This document shows positions 56,010 through 64,000 of a DNA stretch of 64,000 bases, piece after piece. Under the pieces are notes generated by a model. The model saw only the letters and a program-made list of their open reading frames with translations. It was not told the DNA's origin and made no database searches. Every line of letters starts with the position of its first letter. The first letter of the stretch is position 1. A program made the position numbers and the translations under genes. This DNA comes from Pseudomonas viridiflava (GTDB lineage: Bacteria > Pseudomonadota > Gammaproteobacteria > Pseudomonadales > Pseudomonadaceae): the NCBI RefSeq assembly GCF_900601905.1, contig NZ_UWFA01000289.1:1-64000 (forward strand), in the 5' to 3' direction.

Positions 56010-56753
56010 ATGGCTCAGCAGGGCAGTGGTTATCAGGCTCGCTATAAACGCATTCTACTCAAGCTTAGCGGCGAGGCCCTGATGGGGTCCGAAGAGTTCG
56101 GTATTGATCCAAAGGTGCTGGATCGCATGGCGCTGGAAGTCGGCCAGTTGGTCGGAATCGGCGTCCAGGTCGGTCTGGTCATTGGTGGTGGCAACCTGTT
56201 CCGTGGCGCGGCATTGAGTGCTGCCGGCATGGATCGTGTCACCGGTGATCACATGGGCATGCTGGCCACTGTGATGAACGCCCTGGCAATGCGTGATGCG
56301 CTGGAACGTGCCAATATCTCCGCCATCGTGATGTCGGCCATTTCGATGGTCGGTGTGACGGACCATTACGATCGTCGCAAGGCGATGCGTCACCTAAACT
56401 CCAAGGAAGTCGTGATTTTTGCGGCTGGCACGGGTAACCCGTTTTTCACCACCGATTCGGCTGCTTGCCTGCGAGCAATCGAAATCGATGCCGACGTTGT
56501 CCTCAAGGCAACCAAGGTTGATGGTGTCTATACCGCAGATCCATTCAAAGACCCGCACGCAGAGAAGTTCGATCATCTGACATACGATGAAGTGCTGGAT
56601 CGCAAGCTGGGTGTGATGGATCTGACGGCGATCTGCCTGTGCCGTGACCACAAGATGCCACTTCGCGTTTTTAATATGAACAAGCCCGGCGCCCTGCTGA
56701 ATATCGTACACGGCGGCGCCGAAGGAACCCTGATCGAGGAAGGCGCACAATGA
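56010..56753 (+). CDS. pyrH: Uridylate kinase
   Basis: Phosphorylates UMP to UDP. The 247-residue protein has the amino-acid-kinase fold: [13 protein letters not shown] near the start, [10 protein letters not shown] and the later [20 protein letters not shown] and [20 protein letters not shown] 56010 follows a strong AGGAGAG. It overlaps frr by 4 nt (ATGA). Confidence 0.97.
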   Translation: MAQQGSGYQARYKRILLKLSGEALMGSEEFGIDPKVLDRMALEVGQLVGIGVQVGLVIGGGNLFRGAALSAAGMDRVTGDHMGMLATVMNALAMRDALERANISAIVMSAISMVGVTDHYDRRKAMRHLNSKEVVIFAAGTGNPFFTTDSAACLRAIEIDADVVLKATKVDGVYTADPFKDPHAEKFDHLTYDEVLDRKLGVMDLTAICLCRDHKMPLRVFNMNKPGALLNIVHGGAEGTLIEEGAQ

Positions 56754-57307
56754 TCAACGACATCAAGAAAGACGCTCAAGAGCGCATGCAGAAATCTCTC
56801 GAATCCCTGACCCACGCATTTGGGCAGATTCGTACCGGCAAGGCTCACCCAAGCATTCTGGGGAGCGTGATGGTGCCTTACTACGGCGCAGATACTCCGC
56901 TCAGTGGCGTGGCCAACGTCACGGTAAAAGACTCCCGTACCCTGCAAGTCGTGGCCTTTGAGCGCAACATGCTCGCTGCTGTCGACAAGGCGATCCAGAG
57001 TGCTGGTTTGAACCTCAACCCAACCAACCTGGGTGAGCTGCTGCTGATCTCCATGCCAGCCCTGACTGAAGAAACCCGCAAGGGCTTCACCAAGCAGGCG
57101 CGCAGTGCTGCCGAAGATGCCCGTGTTGCCGTGCGCAACATTCGCCGTGACGCGATGGGTGAGCTGAAAAAGCTGGTCAAGGACAAGGAAATCAGCGAAG
57201 ACGAAGAGCGTCGTGCATCGGCTGATATCCAGAAGCTGACTGACAAGGCCGAGGCTGACATTGATGCGGCCACCAAGCAGAAAGAAGCAGACCTGATGGC
57301 CGTATAA
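56750..57307 (+). CDS. frr: Ribosome recycling factor
   Basis: Splits post-termination ribosomes with EF-G. The 185 residues carry the RRF pattern [20 protein letters not shown], then the [14 protein letters not shown] beta-domain and the [14 protein letters not shown] helix. ATG overlaps the pyrH stop; uppS follows after 15 nt. Confidence 0.97.
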   Translation: MINDIKKDAQERMQKSLESLTHAFGQIRTGKAHPSILGSVMVPYYGADTPLSGVANVTVKDSRTLQVVAFERNMLAAVDKAIQSAGLNLNPTNLGELLLISMPALTEETRKGFTKQARSAAEDARVAVRNIRRDAMGELKKLVKDKEISEDEERRASADIQKLTDKAEADIDAATKQKEADLMAV

Positions 57308-57322
57308 GGCCGGGGTGCTTTC

Positions 57323-58078
57323 ATGGAAAAGACCAAGCTGGCTGTACCCGTAGCGGTACCCCGTCACGTCGCGATCATCATGGACGGCAATAATCGCTGG
57401 GCAAAGAAGCGGCTGTTGCCTGGCGTTGCGGGTCACAAGGCGGGTGTTGATGCAGTCCGCGCAGTGATTGAGGTCTGCGCCGAGGCCAAGGTCGAGGTGT
57501 TGACGCTTTTCGCGTTCTCCAGTGAAAACTGGCAACGCCCGGCTGATGAAGTCGGTGCCTTGATGGAGTTGTTTTTCACGGCCTTGCGCCGTGAAACACG
57601 ACGCCTGAATGAAAACGAGATCAGTCTGCGCATCATTGGCGACCGCTCGCGTTTTCACCCTGAGCTTCAGGCTGCGATGCGTGAGGCTGAGCTGAGCACC
57701 TGCGGTAATAACCGCTTCGTGCTGCAGATCGCCGCCAATTACGGCGGTCAGTGGGATATTGCCCAGGCTGCCCAGCGTCTGGCGCGCGAAGTTCAGGCGG
57801 GGCACCTGCGTCCCGACGACATTACCCCCGAATTGCTGCAGACCTGCCTGGCGACCGGCGATTTGCCGTTGCCCGACCTTTGCATTCGTACGGGTGGTGA
57901 GCATCGCATCAGCAATTTCCTGCTATGGCAGCTGGCCTATGCCGAGCTGTACTTCTCCGACCTGTTCTGGCCGGACTTCAAACACGATGCCATGCGCGCT
58001 GCGCTGGCCGATTTCGCTTCGCGCCAGCGTCGCTTCGGTAAAACGAGCGAGCAGGTAGAAGCTGGGGCCCGGGCTTAA
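57323..58078 (+). CDS. uppS: Undecaprenyl diphosphate synthase
   Basis: Makes the C55 lipid carrier for peptidoglycan and O-antigen. The 251-residue cis-prenyltransferase has the catalytic Asp21 in IIMDGNNRWAKKR, followed by LFAFSSENWQRP and the C-terminal RTGGEHRISNFLLWQLAYAE with the Arg/Glu pair. It shares one base with the cdsA start (TAATG). Confidence 0.96.
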   Translation: MEKTKLAVPVAVPRHVAIIMDGNNRWAKKRLLPGVAGHKAGVDAVRAVIEVCAEAKVEVLTLFAFSSENWQRPADEVGALMELFFTALRRETRRLNENEISLRIIGDRSRFHPELQAAMREAELSTCGNNRFVLQIAANYGGQWDIAQAAQRLAREVQAGHLRPDDITPELLQTCLATGDLPLPDLCIRTGGEHRISNFLLWQLAYAELYFSDLFWPDFKHDAMRAALADFASRQRRFGKTSEQVEAGARA

Positions 58079-58893
58079 TGCTGAAACAACGGATCATCAC
58101 GGCACTCATTCTGTTGCCAATCGCGCTGTGCGGTTTTTTCCTGCTGGCAGGGGCAAGCTTTGCGCTGTTCATTGGCCTTGTGGTTACCCTTGGTGCCTGG
58201 GAATGGGCGCGTCTGGCAGGTTTTCCTGCGCAATCGGCGCGCATTGCCTATGCGGCGGTGGTCGCCGGTTTGCTGTTCCTGCTGTATCTGATGCCGGGTC
58301 TGGCCCCGTGGGTGCTGGTAGCTGCAGTTATCTGGTGGGCGGTTGCGACCTGGCTGGTGCTGACCTTTCCCGCGTCCAGCGGCCACTGGTCGAGCGCCGC
58401 CTGCAAGCTGGTGATCGGTCTTCTGATCCTGCTGCCTGCGTGGCAAGGGTTGATCCTCATCAAGCAATGGCCGCTGGGTAACTGGTTGATTCTGTCGGTC
58501 ATGGTGCTGGTCTGGGGCGCGGACATTGGTGCCTATTTTTCCGGCAAGGCTTTTGGCAAGCGCAAGCTGGCCCCCAAAGTCAGCCCCGGCAAAAGCTGGG
58601 AGGGCGTTTACGGTGGTTTGCTCACCTGCCTGCTGATCACGGTGGTGGTCGGTGTGGTGCGTGACTGGTCTGCGTCGCAGTTCCTGTTTGGTTTGCTGGG
58701 CGCTGCGCTGGTCGTCTTCATCTCGGTCGTGGGTGATCTGACTGAAAGCATGTTCAAGCGCCAGTCCGGGATCAAGGACAGCAGCAATCTGTTGCCGGGC
58801 CATGGCGGGGTGCTGGATCGCATCGACAGCCTGACCGCCGCCATTCCGGTATTCGCCGTGCTTCTGTGGGCTGCTGACTGGGGCGTGCTGTGA
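58078..58893 (+). CDS. cdsA: Phosphatidate cytidylyltransferase
   Basis: Makes CDP-diacylglycerol for phospholipids. A 271-residue polytopic membrane protein with eight or so hydrophobic segments and the signature ending in [20 protein letters not shown] plus [15 protein letters not shown]. An [12 protein letters not shown] loop precedes it. Its stop overlaps the dxr GTG. Confidence 0.95.
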   Translation: MLKQRIITALILLPIALCGFFLLAGASFALFIGLVVTLGAWEWARLAGFPAQSARIAYAAVVAGLLFLLYLMPGLAPWVLVAAVIWWAVATWLVLTFPASSGHWSSAACKLVIGLLILLPAWQGLILIKQWPLGNWLILSVMVLVWGADIGAYFSGKAFGKRKLAPKVSPGKSWEGVYGGLLTCLLITVVVGVVRDWSASQFLFGLLGAALVVFISVVGDLTESMFKRQSGIKDSSNLLPGHGGVLDRIDSLTAAIPVFAVLLWAADWGVL

Positions 58894-60080
58894 GTCGTCC
58901 TCAACAGGTTACTGTTCTTGGCGCTACTGGTTCGGTAGGTCTGAGCACCCTCGACGTGATTGCTCGGCATCCCGACCTGTATCAGGTATTTGCCCTGACC
59001 GGCTTCAGTCGGCAGAGCGAGTTGCTGGCGTTGTGCGTCAAGCACACGCCACAGTTCGCTGTCTTGCCCACCCAGGAAGCCGCGCGCAAGCTGCAGGACG
59101 ATCTGGCTGTTGCCGGTCTGGACACTCGCGTACTGGTGGGGGAGGGCGGCCTCTGTGAAGTCGCTGCTCATTCACAGGTGGATATGGTTCTGGCTGCCAT
59201 CGTCGGTGCGGCGGGCTTACGTCCGACCATGGCTGCAGTCGAGGCAGGCAAGAAAGTCTTGCTGGCCAACAAGGAAGCGCTGGTGATGTCCGGCGCGCTG
59301 TTCATGCAGGCGGTACGCCAAAGTGGTGCGGTGCTGCTGCCGATCGACAGCGAGCACAATGCAATCTTCCAGTGCCTGCCCGTCGACTACGCTCGTGGGC
59401 TGGCGCCTGTGGGGGTTCGGCGGATTCTGCTGACCGGCTCCGGCGGTCCGTTTCGGCAGACGCCGCTTGATCAGTTGACGGATGTCACGCCTGAGCAGGC
59501 TTGTGCTCATCCGAACTGGTCGATGGGCCGCAAGATTTCCGTCGATTCGGCGAGCATGGTCAACAAGGGGTTGGAGCTGATTGAAGCTTGCTGGCTGTTT
59601 GATGCCAGGCCGGACCAGATCGAAGTGGTGATCCACCCGCAAAGTGTTATCCATTCCATGGTTGATTACGTGGATGGTTCGGTGCTGGCTCAGTTGGGCA
59701 ACCCGGATATGCGAACGCCTATCGCCCACGCCCTGGCGTGGCCTGCGCGGATTGATTCGGGTGTCGCGCCGCTGGATCTGTTCAGTATTGCCCGGCTGGA
59801 TTTCGAAGCCCCCGATGAGCAGCGCTTTCCTTGCCTGCGTCTTGCACGCCAGGCTGCAGAAGCGGGTAACAGCGCCCCGGCCATGCTGAATGCGGCCAAT
59901 GAAGTCGCCGTTCAGGCATTTCTTGATCGGCGCATCCGCTATCCGGAAATCGCGAGTATGATCGACGAGGTTTTGAATCATGAGCCTGTGGTTGCGCTTG
60001 CCGACCTGGGTGCAGTGTTCGAGGTGGATTCAAAAGCGCGCGTTCTGGCAGAGCAATGGCTCGGTCGCAACGGGCGGTAA
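58890..60080 (+). CDS. dxr: 1-deoxy-D-xylulose 5-phosphate reductoisomerase
   Basis: Commits DXP to isoprenoid synthesis, feeding uppS next door. The 396 residues open with the NADPH-binding [16 protein letters not shown], then the metal-binding [14 protein letters not shown] and the GSGGPFR loop ([13 protein letters not shown]), the catalytic [19 protein letters not shown] and the C-terminal [15 protein letters not shown] start overlaps the cdsA stop. Confidence 0.97.
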   Translation: MSRPQQVTVLGATGSVGLSTLDVIARHPDLYQVFALTGFSRQSELLALCVKHTPQFAVLPTQEAARKLQDDLAVAGLDTRVLVGEGGLCEVAAHSQVDMVLAAIVGAAGLRPTMAAVEAGKKVLLANKEALVMSGALFMQAVRQSGAVLLPIDSEHNAIFQCLPVDYARGLAPVGVRRILLTGSGGPFRQTPLDQLTDVTPEQACAHPNWSMGRKISVDSASMVNKGLELIEACWLFDARPDQIEVVIHPQSVIHSMVDYVDGSVLAQLGNPDMRTPIAHALAWPARIDSGVAPLDLFSIARLDFEAPDEQRFPCLRLARQAAEAGNSAPAMLNAANEVAVQAFLDRRIRYPEIASMIDEVLNHEPVVALADLGAVFEVDSKARVLAEQWLGRNGR

Positions 60081-60152
60081 CAGTACACGCTAGAAGTCGC
60101 GGGCTGTAAGCGGTGGGGCAAACCCGCTGCAGCCCGTGTCTGGAGAGAGTTG

Positions 60153-61505
60153 ATGAGCGCGCTTTATATGATTGTGGGCACCCTGGTGGCGTTGGGCGTG
60201 CTGGTAACCTTTCACGAATTTGGTCACTTCTGGGTGGCCAGGCGTTGTGGCGTCAAGGTTTTACGTTTTTCAGTGGGCTTCGGCATGCCGCTGCTGCGCT
60301 GGCATGATCGCAAAGGTACCGAGTTCGTAGTCGCTGCGATTCCGCTGGGTGGCTATGTGAAGATGCTCGACGAGCGTGAAGGCGACGTTCCGCCGGAGCT
60401 TGCCGATCAGTCTTTCAATCGCAAGTCGGTGTATCAGCGTATTGCGATCGTCAGCGCCGGGCCGATTGCAAACTTCCTGTTGGCCATCGTGTTTTTCTGG
60501 GCGTTGGCCATGTTGGGTAGCCAGCAGGTCCGCCCGGTCATCGGCGCGGTCGAAGCGGGCAGCCTTGCGCAAAAAGCCGGGCTCAGTGCCGGGCAGGAGA
60601 TTGTCTCGGTCGACGGCGAACCGACGTCAGGCTGGTCGGCGGTCAATCTGCAGCTGGTCCGCCGCCTGGGTGAAAGCGGCACCATCGCCCTCAAGGTCCG
60701 CGAACAGGGCTCGACGACAGATACGGCGCACGAACTGGCCCTGGATAACTGGCTTAAAGGTGCCGAAGAGCCTGACCCGATCAAGTCGCTGGGTATTCGT
60801 CCATGGCGTCCGGCCTTGCCACCGGTCCTCGCCGAAATCGATCCGAAGGGCCCCGCCCAGGCGGCTGGCCTGAAAACCGGCGACCGGTTGCTGGCCCTGG
60901 ATGGTCAGGCACTCGACGAATGGCAACAAGTGGTTGATAAAGTGCGCGAGCGCCCGGATGCGAAAGTGTCTCTGCGCGTCGAGCGTGATGGTGTCCAACT
61001 CGACATTCCGCTGACGCTGGCCGCTCGCGGCGAGGGCAAGGCAGCCACCGGCTATCTGGGGGCAGGCGTCAAAGGTATCGACTGGCCACCAGAGATGCTG
61101 CGCGAAGTCAGTTTTGGTCCGCTGGCCGCTGTGGCCGAGGGCGCGAGGCGTACCTGGACCATGAGCATCCTGACGCTGGATTCGCTTAAAAAAATGTTGT
61201 TCGGTGAGCTCTCGGTAAAAAACTTGAGTGGACCGATAACCATTGCTAAAGTGGCGGGCGCTTCGGCCCAGTCGGGCATTGGTGACTTCCTGAATTTCCT
61301 GGCTTATCTGAGTATTAGCCTGGGTGTTCTGAATTTGCTGCCTATTCCAGTACTGGACGGGGGGCATCTGTTGTTTTATCTGATCGAGTGGGCACGTGGT
61401 CGCCCCCTTTCGGACAGGGTTCAAGGTTGGGGGGTTCAGATCGGTATCAGTCTGGTGGTGGGCGTCATGTTGCTCGCGCTGGTCAACGATCTGGGTCGAC
61501 TGTAA
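60153..61505 (+). CDS. rseP: RseP (MucP), site-2 intramembrane protease
   Basis: Cleaves the anti-sigma factor in the envelope-stress cascade that frees the AlgU/sigma-E type regulator. The zinc site is FHEFGHFW (His21, Glu22, His25) in the first membrane segment, and the third ligand Asp is in PVLDGGHLLFY near residue 399. Two PDZ domains lie between (about 115-290). The 450 residues match the family. ATG 60153 has GGAGAG upstream; an in-frame TTG one codon earlier is not preferred. Confidence 0.95.
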   Translation: MSALYMIVGTLVALGVLVTFHEFGHFWVARRCGVKVLRFSVGFGMPLLRWHDRKGTEFVVAAIPLGGYVKMLDEREGDVPPELADQSFNRKSVYQRIAIVSAGPIANFLLAIVFFWALAMLGSQQVRPVIGAVEAGSLAQKAGLSAGQEIVSVDGEPTSGWSAVNLQLVRRLGESGTIALKVREQGSTTDTAHELALDNWLKGAEEPDPIKSLGIRPWRPALPPVLAEIDPKGPAQAAGLKTGDRLLALDGQALDEWQQVVDKVRERPDAKVSLRVERDGVQLDIPLTLAARGEGKAATGYLGAGVKGIDWPPEMLREVSFGPLAAVAEGARRTWTMSILTLDSLKKMLFGELSVKNLSGPITIAKVAGASAQSGIGDFLNFLAYLSISLGVLNLLPIPVLDGGHLLFYLIEWARGRPLSDRVQGWGVQIGISLVVGVMLLALVNDLGRL

Positions 61506-61530
61506 AGCTTAGCTTTGCTGAGTTGCGAAT

Positions 61531-61549
61531 CTGCCGCATTTTGCGGCAG
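61531..61549 (+). terminator. Terminator-like hairpin between rseP and bamA
   Basis: CTGCCGCA (61531-61538) pairs with TGCGGCAG (61542-61549), loop TTT, followed by TTTGTTTATT. Likely a partial terminator, because bamA follows closely. Confidence 0.7.
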
Positions 61550-61584
61550 TTTGTTTATTGCCAGTTGGAATAAGAAAGGACTTC

Positions 61585-63954
61585 ATGAAACGTCTGCTGC
61601 TAACTGCGGTTCTTGCCGTACTGATGATTGCCGAAGTTCACGCCGAGTCCTTCACTATCTCCGATATCCGTGTCAATGGCCTGCAGCGGGTTTCCGCTGG
61701 CAGTGTATTTGGTGCGTTGCCGCTGAACGTTGGCGAGCAAGCGGATGATGGTCGTCTGGTGGATGCCACTCGCGCGCTGTTCAAAACCGGTTTCTTTCAA
61801 GATATCCAGCTGGGTCGCGACGGCAATGTCCTGGTGATCACCGTTGTCGAGCGCCCGTCTGTGGCGAGCATCGAGATCGAAGGCAACAAGGCTATTTCTA
61901 CCGAGGACCTGATGAAGGGTCTGAAGTCGTCTGGTCTGGCCGAAGGTGAAATCTTCCAGCGCGCCACCCTCGAAGGTGTGCGTAATGAACTGCAACGCCA
62001 GTACGTTGCACAAGGCCGCTACTCGGCTGAAGTCGCAACTGAAGTCGTTGCCCAGCCACGCAACCGCGTTGGCCTGAAAATCAATATCAATGAAGGCACT
62101 GTTGCCGCCATCCAGCACATCAACGTGGTGGGTAACACGGTTTTCCCTGATGAAGACCTGATTGGCCTGTTCGAGCTCAAGACCACCAACTGGCTCTCCT
62201 TCTTCAAGAACGACGACAAGTACGCCCGGGAAAAGCTCTCCGGTGACCTGGAACGTCTGCGTTCGTACTACCTCGATCGCGGCTATATCAATATGGATAT
62301 CGCATCGACCCAGGTATCGATTACTCCGGACAAGAAAAGCGTCTTCATCACGGTCAACGTCAACGAAGGCCAGAAGTACAGCGTCAAGTCGGTCAAGCTC
62401 AGCGGTGACCTGAAGGTTCCGGAAGACCAGGTTAAATCCCTGCTGCTGGTCAAGCCAGGTCAGGTGTTCTCGCGCAAGGTCATGACCACTACGTCCGAGC
62501 TGATCACCCGTCGTCTGGGTAACGAAGGCTACACCTTCGCCAACGTCAACGGTGTTCCAACGCCTAACGATACCGACCACACCGTCGACATCACGTTTGT
62601 CGTGGATCCGGGCAAGCGTGCCTACGTCAATCGCATCAACTTCCGTGGCAACACCAAGTCGGCGGACGACGTGCTGCGTCGTGAAATGCGCCAGATGGAA
62701 GGCGGCTGGGCTTCGACTTACCTGATTGACCAATCCAAGACTCGTCTGGATCGTCTGGGCTTCTTTAAAGAAGTCAACGTCGAGACGCCTGCTGTACCGG
62801 GCACCGACGATCAGGTTGACGTCAACTACACCGTAGAAGAACAGGCCTCCGGTTCGATCACCGCCAGCGTCGGTTTTGCACAGAGTGCCGGCCTGATCCT
62901 CGGTGGTTCGATCAGCCAGAACAACTTCCTCGGTACGGGTAACAAGGTCAGCATCGGCCTGACCCGCAGCGAATACCAGAGCCGCTACAACTTCAGCTAT
63001 GTCGATCCGTACTGGACCGCTGACGGTGTGAGCCTGGGTTACAACGCTTTCTACCGCACCACCGACTACGATGATCTCGATGTCGACGTTGCAAGCTATG
63101 CCGTTGACAGCCTGGGTGCTGGCATCAGCATGGGCTACCCGATCAACGAAACGTCCCGTCTGACCTACGGCCTGACCGTGCAGCAGGATGAAATCAAGAC
63201 CGGTACCTACACCGTTGACGAGATCTTTGATTTCGTTAACAAGGAAGGCGACAAGTACCTGAACTTCAAGGCGTCCGTTGGCTGGTCCGAGTCCACTCTG
63301 AACAAAGGTGTGCTGGCAACCCGTGGTCATTCGCAAAGCCTGGTGCTGGAATCGACCTTGCCGGGCAGCGACCTGTCGTTCTTCAAGCTTGATTACCGTG
63401 CGCAGTACTTCCACCCGATCACCGATAACTACACCCTGCGTCTGCACACCGAGCTGGGTTATGGCGACGGCTACGGTTCGACTTCGGGTCTGCCTTTCTA
63501 TGAGAACTACTATGCCGGTGGCTTCAACTCGGTTCGTGGCTTCAAGGACAGCACCCTTGGTCCCCGCAGTACCCCAAGTAGCGGTAAAAACGGGACACAG
63601 GTTGACCCTGATCAGGACCCGCTACCGTTCGGTGGCAACGTTCTGGTTCAAGGTGGCGTAGAAGTCATGTTCCCTCTGCCTTTCATCAAGGATCAGCGCT
63701 CCCTGCGGACGTCCGTATTCTGGGACGTGGGTAACGTGTTCGACTCCAATTGCGATTCCAACCGCACCCGCAACGGTGAGAAGGTTGAATGTAACAACGT
63801 TGACCTGTCCGGTATGGCCAGCTCCGTTGGTGTAGGTGTTACCTGGATCACCGCATTGGGTCCTTTGAGCTTCGCCCTGGCGATGCCGATCAAGAAACCG
63901 GATGACGATTCTGAAACCCAGGTATTCCAATTTTCCCTTGGTCAGACCTTCTAA
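61585..63954 (+). CDS. bamA: BamA, outer-membrane protein assembly factor
   Basis: Omp85 core of the Bam complex that folds beta-barrels into the outer membrane. The 789-residue protein has a signal peptide (MKRLLLTAVLAVLMIAEVHA), five POTRA domains (about 21-420) and a 16-strand barrel (about 430-789). The barrel carries the VRGF lid motif (NSVRGFKDS, near residue 648) and ends in Phe (FQFSLGQTF), the normal recognition signal. ATG 61585 has AAAGGA upstream; an earlier in-frame start would add nine residues before the signal peptide and is rejected. Confidence 0.97.
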   Translation: MKRLLLTAVLAVLMIAEVHAESFTISDIRVNGLQRVSAGSVFGALPLNVGEQADDGRLVDATRALFKTGFFQDIQLGRDGNVLVITVVERPSVASIEIEGNKAISTEDLMKGLKSSGLAEGEIFQRATLEGVRNELQRQYVAQGRYSAEVATEVVAQPRNRVGLKININEGTVAAIQHINVVGNTVFPDEDLIGLFELKTTNWLSFFKNDDKYAREKLSGDLERLRSYYLDRGYINMDIASTQVSITPDKKSVFITVNVNEGQKYSVKSVKLSGDLKVPEDQVKSLLLVKPGQVFSRKVMTTTSELITRRLGNEGYTFANVNGVPTPNDTDHTVDITFVVDPGKRAYVNRINFRGNTKSADDVLRREMRQMEGGWASTYLIDQSKTRLDRLGFFKEVNVETPAVPGTDDQVDVNYTVEEQASGSITASVGFAQSAGLILGGSISQNNFLGTGNKVSIGLTRSEYQSRYNFSYVDPYWTADGVSLGYNAFYRTTDYDDLDVDVASYAVDSLGAGISMGYPINETSRLTYGLTVQQDEIKTGTYTVDEIFDFVNKEGDKYLNFKASVGWSESTLNKGVLATRGHSQSLVLESTLPGSDLSFFKLDYRAQYFHPITDNYTLRLHTELGYGDGYGSTSGLPFYENYYAGGFNSVRGFKDSTLGPRSTPSSGKNGTQVDPDQDPLPFGGNVLVQGGVEVMFPLPFIKDQRSLRTSVFWDVGNVFDSNCDSNRTRNGEKVECNNVDLSGMASSVGVGVTWITALGPLSFALAMPIKKPDDDSETQVFQFSLGQTF

Positions 63955-64000
63955 TAGTCTGGCTTTAGATAACGACAGCGAATTCTGTAGGAGTGCATTG
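63955..64000 (+). other. Start of the bamA-skp gap
   Basis: Only 46 bp follow the bamA stop. GTAGGAG near the end could be the ribosome-binding site of the next gene, expected to be skp (ompH) from gene order, with GTGCATTG following. The gene itself is outside the window. Confidence 0.3.

Noticed and set aside
61600..63447. Reverse ORF of 615 codons opposite bamA
   Set aside because: Product of codon bias in the highly expressed bamA; no protein features.

Overview
This is a Pseudomonas chromosome segment, most likely from the P. fluorescens lineage. The evidence is the high G+C content, two families of Pseudomonas-type REP palindromes, a complete Wsp chemosensory operon, and a gene order that matches (from memory) the P. 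aeruginosa stretch from bamA to wspA (PA3648-PA3708) in near-continuous collinearity. I see no prophage, integrase, transposase, CRISPR array, tRNA or rRNA.

Layout. (1) 1-9030: REP doublets, then wspABCDEF-wspR, the surface-sensing pathway that controls cyclic-di-GMP through the diguanylate cyclase WspR. (2) 9041-12931: an accessory pair of reverse-strand secreted proteins of the halovibrin (HvnA) type with Ig-like repeats, sitting between wspR and prfB, which are neighbours in P. aeruginosa. (3) 13171-19617: prfB with its programmed +1 frameshift, lysS, a TetR regulator, a QEGLA-motif metallopeptidase-like protein, an alpha/beta-hydrolase lipoprotein and a small membrane protein. (4) 19952-30958: an OmpA/DUF4398 lipoprotein (LptF type) with a DUF4398 partner, a small RHH-like protein, ppc, adk, tsaB, a DUF72 protein, a PEP-mutase-family enzyme, an extensin-like protein, an internally repeated unknown protein and rsmJ. 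(5) 31074-35975: a mexL-mexJK-type efflux locus. (6) 36119-42043: a DUF4197 protein, plsB, an unknown protein, rlmA and dapE. (7) 42044-43898: an AT-rich island holding an AbrB-family membrane protein, an uncertain small ORF coupled to it and no other clear gene. (8) 44010-52937: tcdA facing csdE-csdA, then dapD, an ArsC-like reductase, dapC, glnD and map. (9) 52938-54002: no genes; a large nested inverted-repeat element and then the rpsB promoter and leader. (10) 54003-63954: rpsB, tsf, pyrH, frr, uppS, cdsA, dxr, rseP and bamA, the conserved translation, lipid and outer-membrane-assembly block. The window ends just upstream of the expected skp gene.

Most genes are housekeeping: translation (prfB, lysS, rpsB, tsf, frr, map, tsaB, rsmJ, rlmA), lysine and peptidoglycan precursors (dapC, dapD, dapE), nitrogen sensing (glnD), phospholipid and isoprenoid synthesis (plsB, cdsA, dxr, uppS) and envelope biogenesis (rseP, bamA). 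The least ordinary items are the halovibrin-like pair and the 30-residue helical tandem repeat inserted in one of them; a 19-codon minicistron bridging wspF and wspR; the internally duplicated protein at 29459-30082; the AT-rich AbrB island; and the 650-bp nested inverted repeat between map and rpsB. Gene calls rest on recognising motifs and protein families by eye; no database search was run.
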